From: Archegozetes longisetosus
Lineage: Eukaryota; Arthropoda; Arachnida; Sarcoptiformes; Trhypochthoniidae
Assembly (NCBI GenBank): GCA_018873245.2
Contig: JAEMBT020000009.1
Coordinates: 15,743,794 to 15,807,793, forward strand
Direction of reading: 5' to 3'
DNA: 64,000 bases
The notes beneath the pieces were generated by a model that worked only from the letters and a program-made list of their open reading frames with translations, ran no database searches and was not told the origin of the DNA. The position numbers and the translations under genes are program-made. Positions 21,232-32,392 of this stretch are shown here, one piece after another (within the stretch, counting starts at the first letter, position 1; the number at the start of each line of letters is the position of its first letter).

Positions 21232-24200
21232 TCAACAGAAAAACTGACCACAGACAATATCAGTGCAAATATATCGATGAATTATCAATGACTTAAACCT
21301 GTGAACTGCACTTTTTGTGCCATAGACTGAAATAATCGAATCTTGTCCTCTACAACCAAATCGTATTTGAATTTGTTCGATACAAGTTTTCTTTTTGACA
21401 ACTGAGTAAAACTCTTCTTCATTGGCTTTGATGAGGTTCGCCAATTTTTCACTTATCACAACACTCGAGACTAATTTATTATCAGACAATTGATTCATTT
21501 CATTTGAGACACTTTTAATTATACCAAGTCTTAAAACTCGATAATTGGCCATCAATGCGATCACACCGACTTTCAATACGATTTCATCGTCACAATAGTG
21601 CTCAACATTATTCGCCAATTTGTCAAATATTTCAAATATAGAACTGCTTATTGGGATCTCTGACTGTTTGTATTTACTCAACACTTCGTTCATCACGTTT
21701 TCTAAATATCTGATCACTCGACTCGATTCTTCGCCCAAAAATAAGTCTTCTCTATAAGAATGTCTTATAAATCGTTTAATCAAACTTTCAATACATTTGT
21801 GGCTAAATTTCAATGAGTCGTCGAGATTGTGATTACGTTTTATCATATATTGATTGCAGTCATGTTTTAGTGATTGGTTTTTGTTGGCAAGTTCTATCAA
21901 ACAGTCGCTTACAATCCATGGAAAACCAAAATACTTATCCTCACTTTGATTGTTTTTCTTAACTGATATCTGATACCAAGCACTGGCTTTCGCTAAGCGC
22001 ATCTCATCGTTAACTCCAGTTTCAAATCTAACTTTCAGATCATTAAACAGTTTGTTAACAATGTTTGATACCAAGTCATGAATATCATTGTTATCATTTT
22101 GAGTACACAAATATTTGTGTGTTTTAGTAAATGATCCACTAATCAAAGCCGCTTCACTTTCAATACCAAACTGCTGCTTTAGTTCAATGATTGCATTTTT
22201 GTACATCTCAAACATCACTTCAGCGTCATTGATGAAGTGGTGGGCATTTGGGTCAATCAACAATTCATTAGTAGAGTAATTGTTAGAATAGTTATGAGCG
22301 ATATCTTCAATCACGCCATTAAAATAGGAACTGACTTCATATAATTTTCCCAAAGCTCTATTGGACTGATAGGTAGACTTTTCATCAGACTTGATCATGA
22401 AATCGGGATAACGAATTGGTTTCTCACTGCTTCTCAGTCGAGCATTTTTGCCAGTCTTGGCATAATCGAGAGCAATGGCGTACTTATGGTTTAAATCGTT
22501 ACAGATTCGACTGAAAATTCCAGACTGATGGTAGTCAGCCCACGCCAGGTGAGAACTCGCAATGATGCCCACCTCATTACTCTCCACGAATGAACAATAA
22601 AATGTCAAAATGTCTTTCGTATGAACAGGTCGACCCAAATCTATCGATTGACCACTTGGAAAATCCATTGGTTCGCTGTTCGATCGATCGAATATAAACG
22701 GTTTGTACCAAATAACACTGTACTCATCTCCGTCCAAATCACTTCCAGCCATTTGGTCGGGATGAGGTCTCTGGCCATTTGATGGGAACACAATACAGTC
22801 CACGATATGGTGAAGTGATGGAACATCGATAGCAGTGAATTTGCGGACATCTCCGGGGTGCATACAGGGATACTTCGTCACTAGTATTTCACCCTTTAGT
22901 ACAACTTTCGAGGCATTGTCTTCATGACTGTACTGCACAAACACTTGTCCGTACTGAAGAGTTCGTGTTTCATCCAACACTCCGTACATAACTCTTCCCT
23001 CATCTAAAGGTATTAGTATTCGTGCCTTATTTCTTAAATCCATACTGACCTTACCAATTATACACTCCATCATATTCACAAATAATGGTTCACTCAATAC
23101 ATCGATACCTGACTCTAAAATCTTATTGTATTGAAGTCTGAAATTAGAGTAGGCTTTCAATAGTTTAATTGCTTTGCAACTGCACGAAAATGCATTCGAC
23201 AGCTCTCTCAGACGATCGAACTGTAGTCTCAATAGTTGTTCGTTTGTTACTCCCATTTGATTCAAAATCGTAATGAGAGGACGATTTAGATAAACACTTC
23301 TCGGTTCTGATACTTTCAAAACGTGCAATTCGGTTGAGTTCGAATTAAACTTCTTCATACTTGGTCTCATAAGAATTGTTTCTCCTTCTAGTTCTGGATT
23401 CATAACAACAATTCCTTTAAATCCAGCGTATCTTATTTGAAAAGTTGATGGAAAATAATCGCTTCTATTCAGAGCTGACATGACTTTGCTGGCCATTTGT
23501 TGTGATATCATTCCAACACCGTCTGAAAAAATATAGGGCTCTCCTGTTCTTTTGTGTTCGCCACCAGTTATGTCGTCAATCATTTCAACGCAATTAACAT
23601 CAGGAACAAAGCCCATTGATTGAGACATTGATAGACCTATTCTTGCAATCAATTTTGCCGGGTTTGTAATACCGCTCAAATCTCCAATTTGTCGACATAT
23701 CTGTTGAGCATCTCTTCCCCGATCATCTCTGGCGTAAAGAACTAGTCCATGATCTCTCAACTGACTCGTTGAGGCGCCAACGAATTCATAATTTCGTCCT
23801 CCAATACAAATACCATTCACTAATCGATTCTGAATTGTTTTCGTCAAGAAATGTCTCATTTCACGTACAAATTGGTGTTCGTCTGGAAGCGACATTTTGC
23901 AGGCAGAGAATGACAACAACTGAAAGTCTTCGTCTTTGATCAGAAGTCTTATGGCATATTCAGGATTACAAGAGCGCAGAAATCGACTTTGTTGTAGAGG
24001 AAGTGCCGGCAACAGCAAAACACGCGTTGGCGTTAGTACACATCTGCGGACAAACATCACTGAATCGTTTGTCCACATCTGCCGTTTTATCACATTATGT
24101 CTGATGAATGATTCGATAAAATCAAAGTATGGATTGATTGCTAAACCGTTTTCAATGCTCTTCTTTAAGTCATTTAATGAGTCTTCAACTGCTGTTGGAT

Positions 24201-25175
24201 TGATGGCACAAAACTGTTGGATCAGATCAATCATCTGTTCAGTGCTTGTATTATTCACATTCATTGAATCGATCAAATCAAACGAATAGCCGGTCAGAGC
24301 TTGTAATGAATATTTAATATTAAACGGCAGACAATCGGGTATTGTAAACAACACGTCTTCGGCTTCAATCTCATCAAAACTCTCTTCAGTTATAACAATC
24401 TGGGGATCAAATAATCTGATATTTGAAACGATTTGTTGGATTAAGATTTGATTATCAATCTTAAGCAAAACTGAATTGATTTTAGTCAAATTATGTCCAT
24501 TAATGCCATTCAAATCTGTGACTCTTAATCGAAAGCCAGAAAAGTGTTCATATCTGTCATCTTGAAGAAACTGATTGATTTCAATGACGTCGTCGTGATA
24601 ATCATCAACTATTTCATCAAATGCTTCATCAGATCATTGTCCCAATCATTGATGCAGTCAGTATTGTGATCGTTATTGCGATAATTATTATCACTGCCCA
24701 CATTTATGTCATCAAAACGTTCAAAACCACAAATATGTGGTTCATAATCGACTAAATTATGATCAAAGGGGTCTTCTTTGCGGACATTATAAAGAAGAGG
24801 AGGAAAAACAAGTTTAATAAGTATATTATTGTTATAAAAATGGATTGATTTGATTTGTGAGTAATTGATGAGTAACTCATATTTGTCAAATAACCATTCA
24901 ATCGATGGTTTTCTATTTATATTGCATTCTGACTCCTGTCCAGAATCTAATTGTTCACATTGTGACAGTTGTCTGAGTGACTGTTGTCTGAATGTCTCGA
25001 ATTGCAATAAAACTCGCTTTCGATCGTTTTGAAAGACTGCCTTTGAATCTATGCATTCGATGTGCGACTCACTCGTGAAGTGACTCACAAATAGTTTATT
25101 TTTCACTATTTGACCGAATGAAAATTCATTCAAATTATGCTTTAGTTCATATCTCAATTCATATGAATTATGCAT
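21232..25175 (-). CDS. Cellular RNA-dependent RNA polymerase (RdRP, QDE-1/EGO-1 family)
   Basis: The large minus-strand exon encodes the double-psi beta-barrel polymerase: YIFSDGVGMISQQMASKV, IRYAGFKGIVVMNPELEG and the catalytic loop MAGSDLDGDEYSVIW with the three metal-binding aspartates of the DxDGD motif, followed by a long helical C-terminal part. Family role: copying RNA into dsRNA to feed or amplify small-RNA silencing in the cytoplasm. An N-terminal segment (25175 downwards, starting MHNSYELRYEL) is in another frame; a 71-nt GT-AG intron (24694-24624) joins 25175-24695 to 24623-21232 in frame and predicts 1290 residues, a normal length. Its acceptor (GATGAAG) lacks a pyrimidine tract, so a 1-nt frameshift between 24609 and 24633 is the alternative. 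No other introns are seen. Confidence 0.92.
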
Positions 25176-26103
25176 TTGTTTTGTTAGTTTATTAAATATT
25201 TATAAAACAATTCAGACATAAATGTATTAAAAACTGATTGATAAACAAATGCTTCACCAATGCTTTGCTAACTGTTTCACGACTTTATTATATGAGTCAA
25301 TATAAATGTTTTTTACAGTTTTATTCCTTATGACAAAACACTTCAATCTTCTGACCAATGAATGAGTTTGTTTTGTTGTCTACTGTAATGCAACTGTTGT
25401 TTCATAAAAGTGTTTAATTGAAATAATTTGATTTTACTCTAAATTATCAATTATAGAAAGTTCAGAACATTGAATCGAAATTCTTAAATATATCTATGGT
25501 GAGTATTATTGCACGAGAACACGATCGAATTGTCAATTTTGTTCTGTAGCACTTATGGTTTTGTGTCAGTTACCTAACATTTGTTCAACTAATTGACCAG
25601 ATTATAGGCATGTATTCCTTACTTTGATCTGATTTGTAGTTTCACTGTTTTTGCCATAATTGAGTTCGCCAACAAATAGTATAATTACTGCACTTTTTTC
25701 ATTGATTCATTACTGAACAACTCTCCATCTCAAATGTGACTACTATTCTTCGGTTATGTAGATTATATGACCAGACTAATAGATGAGTTTAGGAGATTCT
25801 AATTTTTGTCAGTTTTTATGCTTAAATCCAGTACCTGATTATGAACACTCTTAATGAACGATGTATCGGCCCCTGTCTTGGCAGCGGCCGTACAAACGGT
25901 TCCGCTTACAATTGTCGATTATTATTTCACTCCAACAGCATATAAGCAGACTGACCATCACCTCGGGGCACTTAAGTGAGATTTTGATACAAAGTGGTTG
26001 TAGTAAGCGATTTTTTCGATCAAATTCCAGAGATCAACAAGTTTTATACTTAAGTTTCATAAAAAATTTTCTACTGAGAATTACATCAATTATTAGCGAA
26101 TAA
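25176..26103. other. Region upstream of RdRP, no gene seen
   Basis: AT-rich sequence that must include the RdRP promoter; no TATA or initiator motif stands out. A short plus-strand frame at 25861-26103 has no family resemblance. Confidence 0.35.
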
Positions 26104-26340
26104 TTAACAGTATTTGAAAGTGTCATTTTTATTAGGTTCTGTAGCTTTTAATATCACCTCATTCTTCGAAACATAATCAGCGAACTCAATGCACGACATT
26201 TGAAAGTTAGACCTTATGCAGATCTCTGTTCTAACCAAATCAATATTCATTAGACATCTCTCGTTATGCCATAATTTGTCCATTTGACTAAATAATCTTT
26301 CGACGAAATCATTAGTTATCGGAACACAAAGAACTCATTC
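26104..26340 (-). pseudogene. hAT transposase C-terminal dimerisation fragment
   Basis: The minus strand reads VPITNDFVERLFSQMDKLW, then NERCLMNIDLVRTEICIR and MSCIEFADYV, ending in TAA at 26106-26104. This follows the hAT dimerisation-domain pattern (xxVERxFSxMxxLWxxERxxLxxxxVKxxLxxxxNFxxSCxxF). A stop lies just upstream in the same frame (about 26341) and the catalytic part is not found, so it is a fossil fragment. Confidence 0.6.
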
Positions 26341-27440
26341 AACGACTTTTATTAGGTTTGACAAAGAATTGATTTTCAACTTAAAACTTTCGAGATTAAA
26401 ATATAATATAAGCAACTTTTTTAAGATTTTCAAACAATTCAGCCCACTTTGAATTTTCTATCTAAGATCATTAAGAAATTTAAGATAATTATATACTTAT
26501 TAAGTAAGACATCGATTTTTATTCAAGTGTTATGATCAAATATTGCAGAAAATATTAATGCATACAATATAAAACACGATAAATAAGTGTGATATTTGAA
26601 TTTGTATCTTCATTATCATTATTATAGGCCAATTACTATAATTAAATTTTTGAATATTTTTATCAAGTCTGATGACGACTTCGAAACACGAAATGCCAAA
26701 ATCAATCTCTGACTAAAAATGAAATTCATTTAATTCGAATTCAAATTATTAATGAAGAGATAGGGATTGAAAAATCATAAGTTTCATTAATATAAATCAA
26801 TAATTGCCAGGAAGGGCTACGAACACCTCAGCCCTATCACTAATACGGGCTGTTGAAACAGCAAATTGAATAGTCAAGCAAGACAAATGTCCACTCGATA
26901 TATGTCATGCTAAAGGAGCGAACAGCTACTGAGACTGCAAACTTCTAAAGGCGTCTTGTTGAAAATAGAAGATTGTGTTAAAACTGATTTGAATTAGGTT
27001 AACTCAATGAACACTTGACTAGAAGTGAACGAAAAATTTATTGCTTTTATCGGACAAGTAGTGAAATATCCTCAGAATAGCTGATTTAGGATTAGCATTT
27101 ACTTAGCAGTCTAAGTGACGGTGGTTAAACATGGGCAAACGTAAAAATACATTAATGTAAAGGTAGTTTTGCTTCGATTGATCGAAAATTGTATGTACAA
27201 AAAACATCTTTATTATTCAGTTGTTTCTGAACATTCGAAAATTGCTTTCTTCTATAATCTCTCGAAATTCAATCAAAATCTCATAAAACTGTGCGAAAGT
27301 ATATTAGCCTCAGTTGAGATTGACTCTAAACCATAAAGTGTGATATAATTAACTTTTAATATACTCAACTTATTAGACAAACTAGTTATAGTATAATTTA
27401 GGGAGTTATAGAAATTTTTATTTGAGCAGTGAGTTGATAT
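26341..27440. other. Intergenic, no gene seen
   Basis: AT-rich sequence; a slightly GC-richer patch at 26810-26960 contains CAGCCCTATCACTAATACGG but gives no coding or RNA signal that I recognise. Confidence 0.35.
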
Positions 27441-29228
27441 CTAAACACTAGATCGAGTCAAGTTGATATCGTGTATCTTGTTGCTGATACGTTTCTTAAT
27501 TGATGGAACCATTTCAATAATGAAAACCAGAATAGCGATTGTTATGCCAATTGACCAGAAGAGAAACGCGCCTTCAATTCTGTAAAGTGATATAATTTCG
27601 TTCTCCATTTTCTTCTCGGGAACTTTTCTGTAAAAGTGGCGATACTTCAATCTTTCTGCATCAGCTTTCCATTTGATGAATAATCCAGATTCGAATGCTC
27701 TCGAGATTCTGTAGAATAGGGTTCAGATTGGAAGTTGAAATTGAATTAGTTTCAACACTAATGCATTCAATTTCAATTTTCATCATAATTAAAAATATAA
27801 AATTGTTCGATTTGACCACATGTAATCTAACTTAATTCAAAGTAATCAATTGATTTAAAAGTAAAAAAATTTGTTTCATATGAATAAAATAACCCATTAT
27901 ACTCACACTTTATCAATATCTGTCTTAATGGTCTTATTTACGGGTTTCTTGAATGGTAGGAAAACTGGTGTAACAATACCGCCTGATCGAGATATGTGGA
28001 ATTTATGAATTTCACTCACTCTTGTACTGTATCTCAAATGAAAAGGCAGGTTCATTAGTACATGTTTAGGCAACGACGCCACGTATTTGCCAGAAACTAA
28101 TCGTTCGTAGTAATATGGAACAATTTGACGATTCCATTCATACACAATATCTAATCTTTGAGAGAAATCGAGGGCCATCTGATCAATATCCAATTGCTTG
28201 TAAGCAAAATCATTGATAAATGAATAAGGAATTGTTACGACCGTTAATTCTTTGTTTTCATGGAGATCTTGCCAAGAATCGATTAGTTTAACTGGAGTTG
28301 GTCTGGTGAAGAATGTTCTAAGAACACCGCCATATCCCCCAAGTATTACAACGCATGCCATTAACCAGAAAGCTATAACGAATCTCTTCAGTGGAGATCT
28401 AGGCATTCGTGGGATCATTTCAGATAGAATGAGATACGAGTAATTCCACAGATTAGCAAAGAACCCATTAAATGTCTTATCGATTAGAGCAATGGTTAAC
28501 GGGATTAAAGGCATCGAAAGAAATAGTGCAAACCAAGTATAATAATCAAAGCCTTGTATAAATTCAAAGACGTCCCGTTCCCCAACTTCAATTTTAGATA
28601 AAATATGTCCTTCGGATTCCATATCAAGTGGTCTGCTTAATGTGATCAAAGAATCACCGGTCGCCTCTTCAACCATCTTCATTGTATAAGAATTCAACGG
28701 AAATAACCAAAGGCTAAAGTTCCTGGTCACAGCATCATCCATTCGTGCTAAGAAATTGAGACCGAGCCTTACTCTTCTTAATCTATAAATTTTGTTCATT
28801 TTGAGATCAATAAACTTTATCGAATAAAGACTTATCAGATTAATTAATATGATTGTTAAGAATTAATTTTTTATGAATTTTTCGAGCAGTAGTAGTAAAT
28901 ATTATTTAAAATATTAGTTTATAAAAGTTCAAAATAATTTTAAATTTGAATACTAAATTAAATATAATTATAGTGTTTGAAATATTGAGATCAATCAAAT
29001 TCAATACTTATAGCCATATATTCTGGAAACTTCTCCAATAACTTTAGCAATAGGACCACACAATAAATTACTGATATTGAAGATTAGTGGTGGATCCCAG
29101 CCATCCAACAAAGTAATGACTTCATTACTTTTCTCAGTCTGGTTTGATCCCAAACTAATGGTCTCATTAAGATTTATATTGAGACAGACGCTATCTATTA
29201 AAGATTCCATTTTGATATTAAAGATCAA
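27441..29228 (-). CDS. Divergent ionotropic receptor (IR/iGluR family), at least three exons
   Basis: The minus-strand exon ending at 27907 (start between 28799 and about 28770) carries a variable S1-like lobe, TM1 (YYTWFALFLSMPLIPLTIAL), a pore region and TM2 (RFVIAFWLMACVVILGGYGG), then the S2 lobe. A GTGAGT donor (27906-27901) and an acceptor at 27710-27709 join it in frame to 27708-27441, which starts ISRAFESGLFIKW, the standard segment before TM3, has TM3 (ILVFIIEMV) and stops at TAG 27443-27441. A preceding exon (29228 to about 29005, GPIAKVIGEVSRIYGYK) looks like the front of the ligand-binding domain. The usual SYTANLxAF pore motif is replaced by GGYGGVLRTFF, as in divergent chemosensory IRs. 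The 5' end is uncertain. Expected in chemosensory cell membranes. Confidence 0.78.
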
Positions 29229-29689
29229 ATTTTACCTGTATTTACTCTTATTTTGAAAATATAAAAGATTCAGTATAAGAAGTCAATATTTCGACTATTG
29301 CTATAACATCTGTCACTATCCTTAACGACAAATAGAAATAATTCAGTTCTTTCTATATATTTATATTTCCCAGTACGATTCGTACATCCTAGTTTATTAT
29401 AAATGCATCATAAATAATTGAATTATTTTTTCGCAAGCTACTTGTACCAGTTCTCCAAAAGATCATTTCAAACATGGTCATTACAAAACCAATCGAATTT
29501 TTCTCTGCAGTCTATTCAGAAGCTAAAAATCAATAAATCTTTAAATTAACAAAATTTATAAAGATCTTATAGCAATACTTGAAGGAAATTTATTGAAATA
29601 TTCGCCGACTTTATTTAGTAGATTTAAAGTTTATACTAAATACTAATACTTAAAGCAAAAAACCAATGAAATTAAAGAATATAAATTGG

Positions 29690-29820
29690 ATTCGCTCGAG
29701 GAGGTGGAAGGAATTGAGTGGTACTGTGAAAAAGCAATTCACCACTACTAGTCACTTTTTCACTGGCTGATAAGACGGTGGATCATTATGGTGTTGCCCT
29801 GAAAAGGGCAGGACACCATT
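29690..29820 (+). pseudogene. Probable histone H4 fossil fragment
   Basis: Nucleotide and translated resemblance to the second half of histone H4: GCTCGAGGAGGTGGA...AGTGG (ARRGGxKRISG region) and then GTCACTTTTTCACTGGCTGA TAAGACGGTGGATCATTATGG with GCCCTGAAAAGG (VTYTEHAKRKTV...VVYALKR region). The middle of H4 is deleted and the frame is broken several times. The hairpin GCCCTGAAAAGGGC also resembles a histone 3' stem-loop on the minus strand, but the coding explanation covers more sequence. Recognised by eye only. Confidence 0.4.
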
Positions 29821-30049
29821 AATTGGTACTGAAGTACCAATTGTGATGAAAGAGACTAAAAAGTAAATTGAAAACCTCATTCTTTACGCTAAAGAAAGTA
29901 GGTAAAGAAAATCTATGAGTTTCTGTATCTTTTCAGAAAGGTAGATTATATAAACACTACTTGATCTTATAGTAAAAGAACATATTTTGAAAATCGAAAC
30001 TAATATGTTGAAGAGGTCTCAATATCACTTGAGTGTTATCATTGTATTC

Positions 30050-30250
30050 AGTTCGTCGAGACCTTTCCAACGATATATATGTTGAAAGGGTTAAATATGT
30101 TTGGCAATAGGTCAGAGTTTAAAAGCCACCTGTCGGCGAACTTGAGGTCGCAGGTCATCATGTGTGGCATCTTTGGACTCGGATCATCGAGACCTTTCCA
30201 ATGACATATGACTCGCCGGTATAGGTCAATAGTAACACCCCGAGCAGGGG
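30050..30250. repeat. Dispersed GC-richer repeat with paired motif
   Basis: The motif TCGAGACCTTTCCAACGATATA (with minor differences) occurs at about 30056-30077 and 30188-30208 in the same orientation, flanking a GC-richer core (CACCTGTCGGCGAACTTGAGG). The inverse of part of it (ATATATCGTTGGA) is also present near 1656. Looks like a fragment of an interspersed element of unknown class. Confidence 0.45.
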
Positions 30251-31799
30251 ATACCAAGATTCACCTAAATATACTTGCGCTTAAATGAATTTATGTATGT
30301 TGATCGAAATGTTCGAAACAACTGAATTTGTTCCCCAAAGCTTTGTAACTTTGATTCTAAAGAGGTTATGCGTACAAGCATTGGAATCTGCCCCCCATCT
30401 GATTCTGGTGAAACACGGTTAGAGTATTAAGGCTCATTATTAAAGTATTAATACATTTGTGTTTCATTTCTTGCAAATATGCTGCACTGAATATGCCCAA
30501 AACACTTAACAATTCAAATATTCAAAAGCTTATAACTCGAAATCCGTTGCATATACCTCGATGAAAATTGTCATACTATGAGACAATAATGAGCTTTATT
30601 CAGTAATAGTATGAAGTCCATATTTTATGCTTTTAAGTGGTAATTTAAGAATTTCAAACTTTTTTCAGATTGTTGTCCTTCTGTTTCAGATATAATCTCT
30701 TTTGTTATTATAGTAAAACATTATCAGGTATATATTTGCAAAGAGATTGGAACCGAAACCGAAGGGCAATAGATTGAAAAATTGAAAAAGCTTTTCATGT
30801 GTGCATACTAAATTCATTTTAAAGAACCTTTTTGTTATCTGGCTTATTCCCTTACCTAAAATAGTACTTCTTGAGATCTACTATCAAAGCCTGAGATCAA
30901 ATTGCTTGAATCTTGCGCTTATTAATATATTCAAACAAGTACAACAGCAAAAACAAGTATAATTTTAAAAGAAATTTTTCTATCAGGAAGCTTATAGTAT
31001 TTTAAGTAACAATAATATCCAGTGATTGAATATATTTAAATATAAACTCTAACATTGAAATACTTTGTTAGATCAGTCAGACTTTATTTGCATAAATAAA
31101 GCAAGACTTATACATCATAAAATTAGAAGACAAATATCAAATTGTAATATAACTATCAGTAAAATAACCAGTTTTTCTCTGTTAACCTAAAGAATTTGGG
31201 GCATTTTTCAGCACTTTTGATAAAAATATCAGGTAAAAATGATTTACGAAAAATGCAATGTGCTTGTTGCTATATTCGTATAGATAAATTTAAAAACCGA
31301 CACTCAGGTGGTTAATTCGCACGAATTGTTGGAAAAGCCCAATGCTTCAAAATCTGTTATTTTAGAAAAAAGAATAAACAGATTGACAGAAACTTCATTC
31401 AAATTGAATACTTGGTTTGCAAAAGTTGTATTAGTTATACAGATAAACCATAAATGCTGCGAAAACGTCAGTTATGAGCACACTCATTATTTCGAGAGCA
31501 TGTTAGACTTGAATAACTGAATAATCAACAAATCGTGAACAAACAAAACTAATATTTTCTATTATTTTTTAGTTCATATTATTTATTTAATACCACAAAC
31601 AACTAGAAAATGTTTAAAATTGGCTGAAAAGTGGCCAAATTAGAGTTATCTATTGCGCCGCAGTCTAGGCGGTACTTCTAAACCGTGCTAAATATAATAT
31701 TTAATATTGAACAGGATTTTATCTAATTATGTAAATTGTGATCTGTTTTTGGTTATGAAAGCTTGAAATTCATTTCGCCAATACTCAAAGTAAACAGAA
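30251..31799. other. Intergenic, no gene seen
   Basis: AT-rich sequence. A short plus-strand frame at 31308-31520 has no recognisable family. Confidence 0.35.
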
Positions 31800-31807
31800 G
31801 TGTAAAG

Positions 31808-32384
31808 TAGTGATTGAAATGTTTTGAATTTCCAATTCCGATTCCATTCCAATTACATTGACTCCTATTCCAATTCCGTTCCAACTCCATTGAGTTTTTA
31901 AATTTCAATTCCAATTCCATTCCAATTCCTTGGAATGGAATTGGATTCCAATAAAGTTTGACGCAAAAAAATAGTTTTGTTTATATAGTATTGAATTACA
32001 ATACAAGGCATCGACACGTCAGTCATTATAGACTTCTGTGCCATTAATTGAGTTTCATTTTTGCTTTTGTCACAATCTTTGTTTTGTAAGAAATAATTGA
32101 GAGCGTTATTAAGTAAGATAGATCCTGACTCAAGTGGAAGTTTTTCTGTATTCTACAGTCTATATACAAAGCCTGCTTATTTGGTCTTTTAATTAAAAAT
32201 TATATTGATTTAAACTTAATTTTGCTTCAATTTCTATCAATTCCAATTTTATTGGCATTAACTTCAATTCCATTCCAATTCCAATAAGTTTTAAAATTTT
32301 AATTCCAATTCCATTCCAATTCCTTGGAATGGAATTGGAATTCCAATGGAATCCAAGGTATTGGAATTAACTTTTCAATCACTA
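31808..32384. mobile_element. Non-autonomous hAT-like element, 577 bp
   Basis: Ends TAGTGATTGAAA and the inverse of the same at the right (TTTTCAATCACTA). An 8-bp target duplication GTGTAAAG is perfect on both sides (31800-31807, 32385-32392), the hAT hallmark. Subterminal regions are full of ATTCCAATTCC/GGAATTGG units in both orientations (31830-31955 and 32235-32370), likely transposase-binding clusters. The interior has no coding capacity. Confidence 0.9.
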
Positions 32385-32392
32385 GTGTAAAG

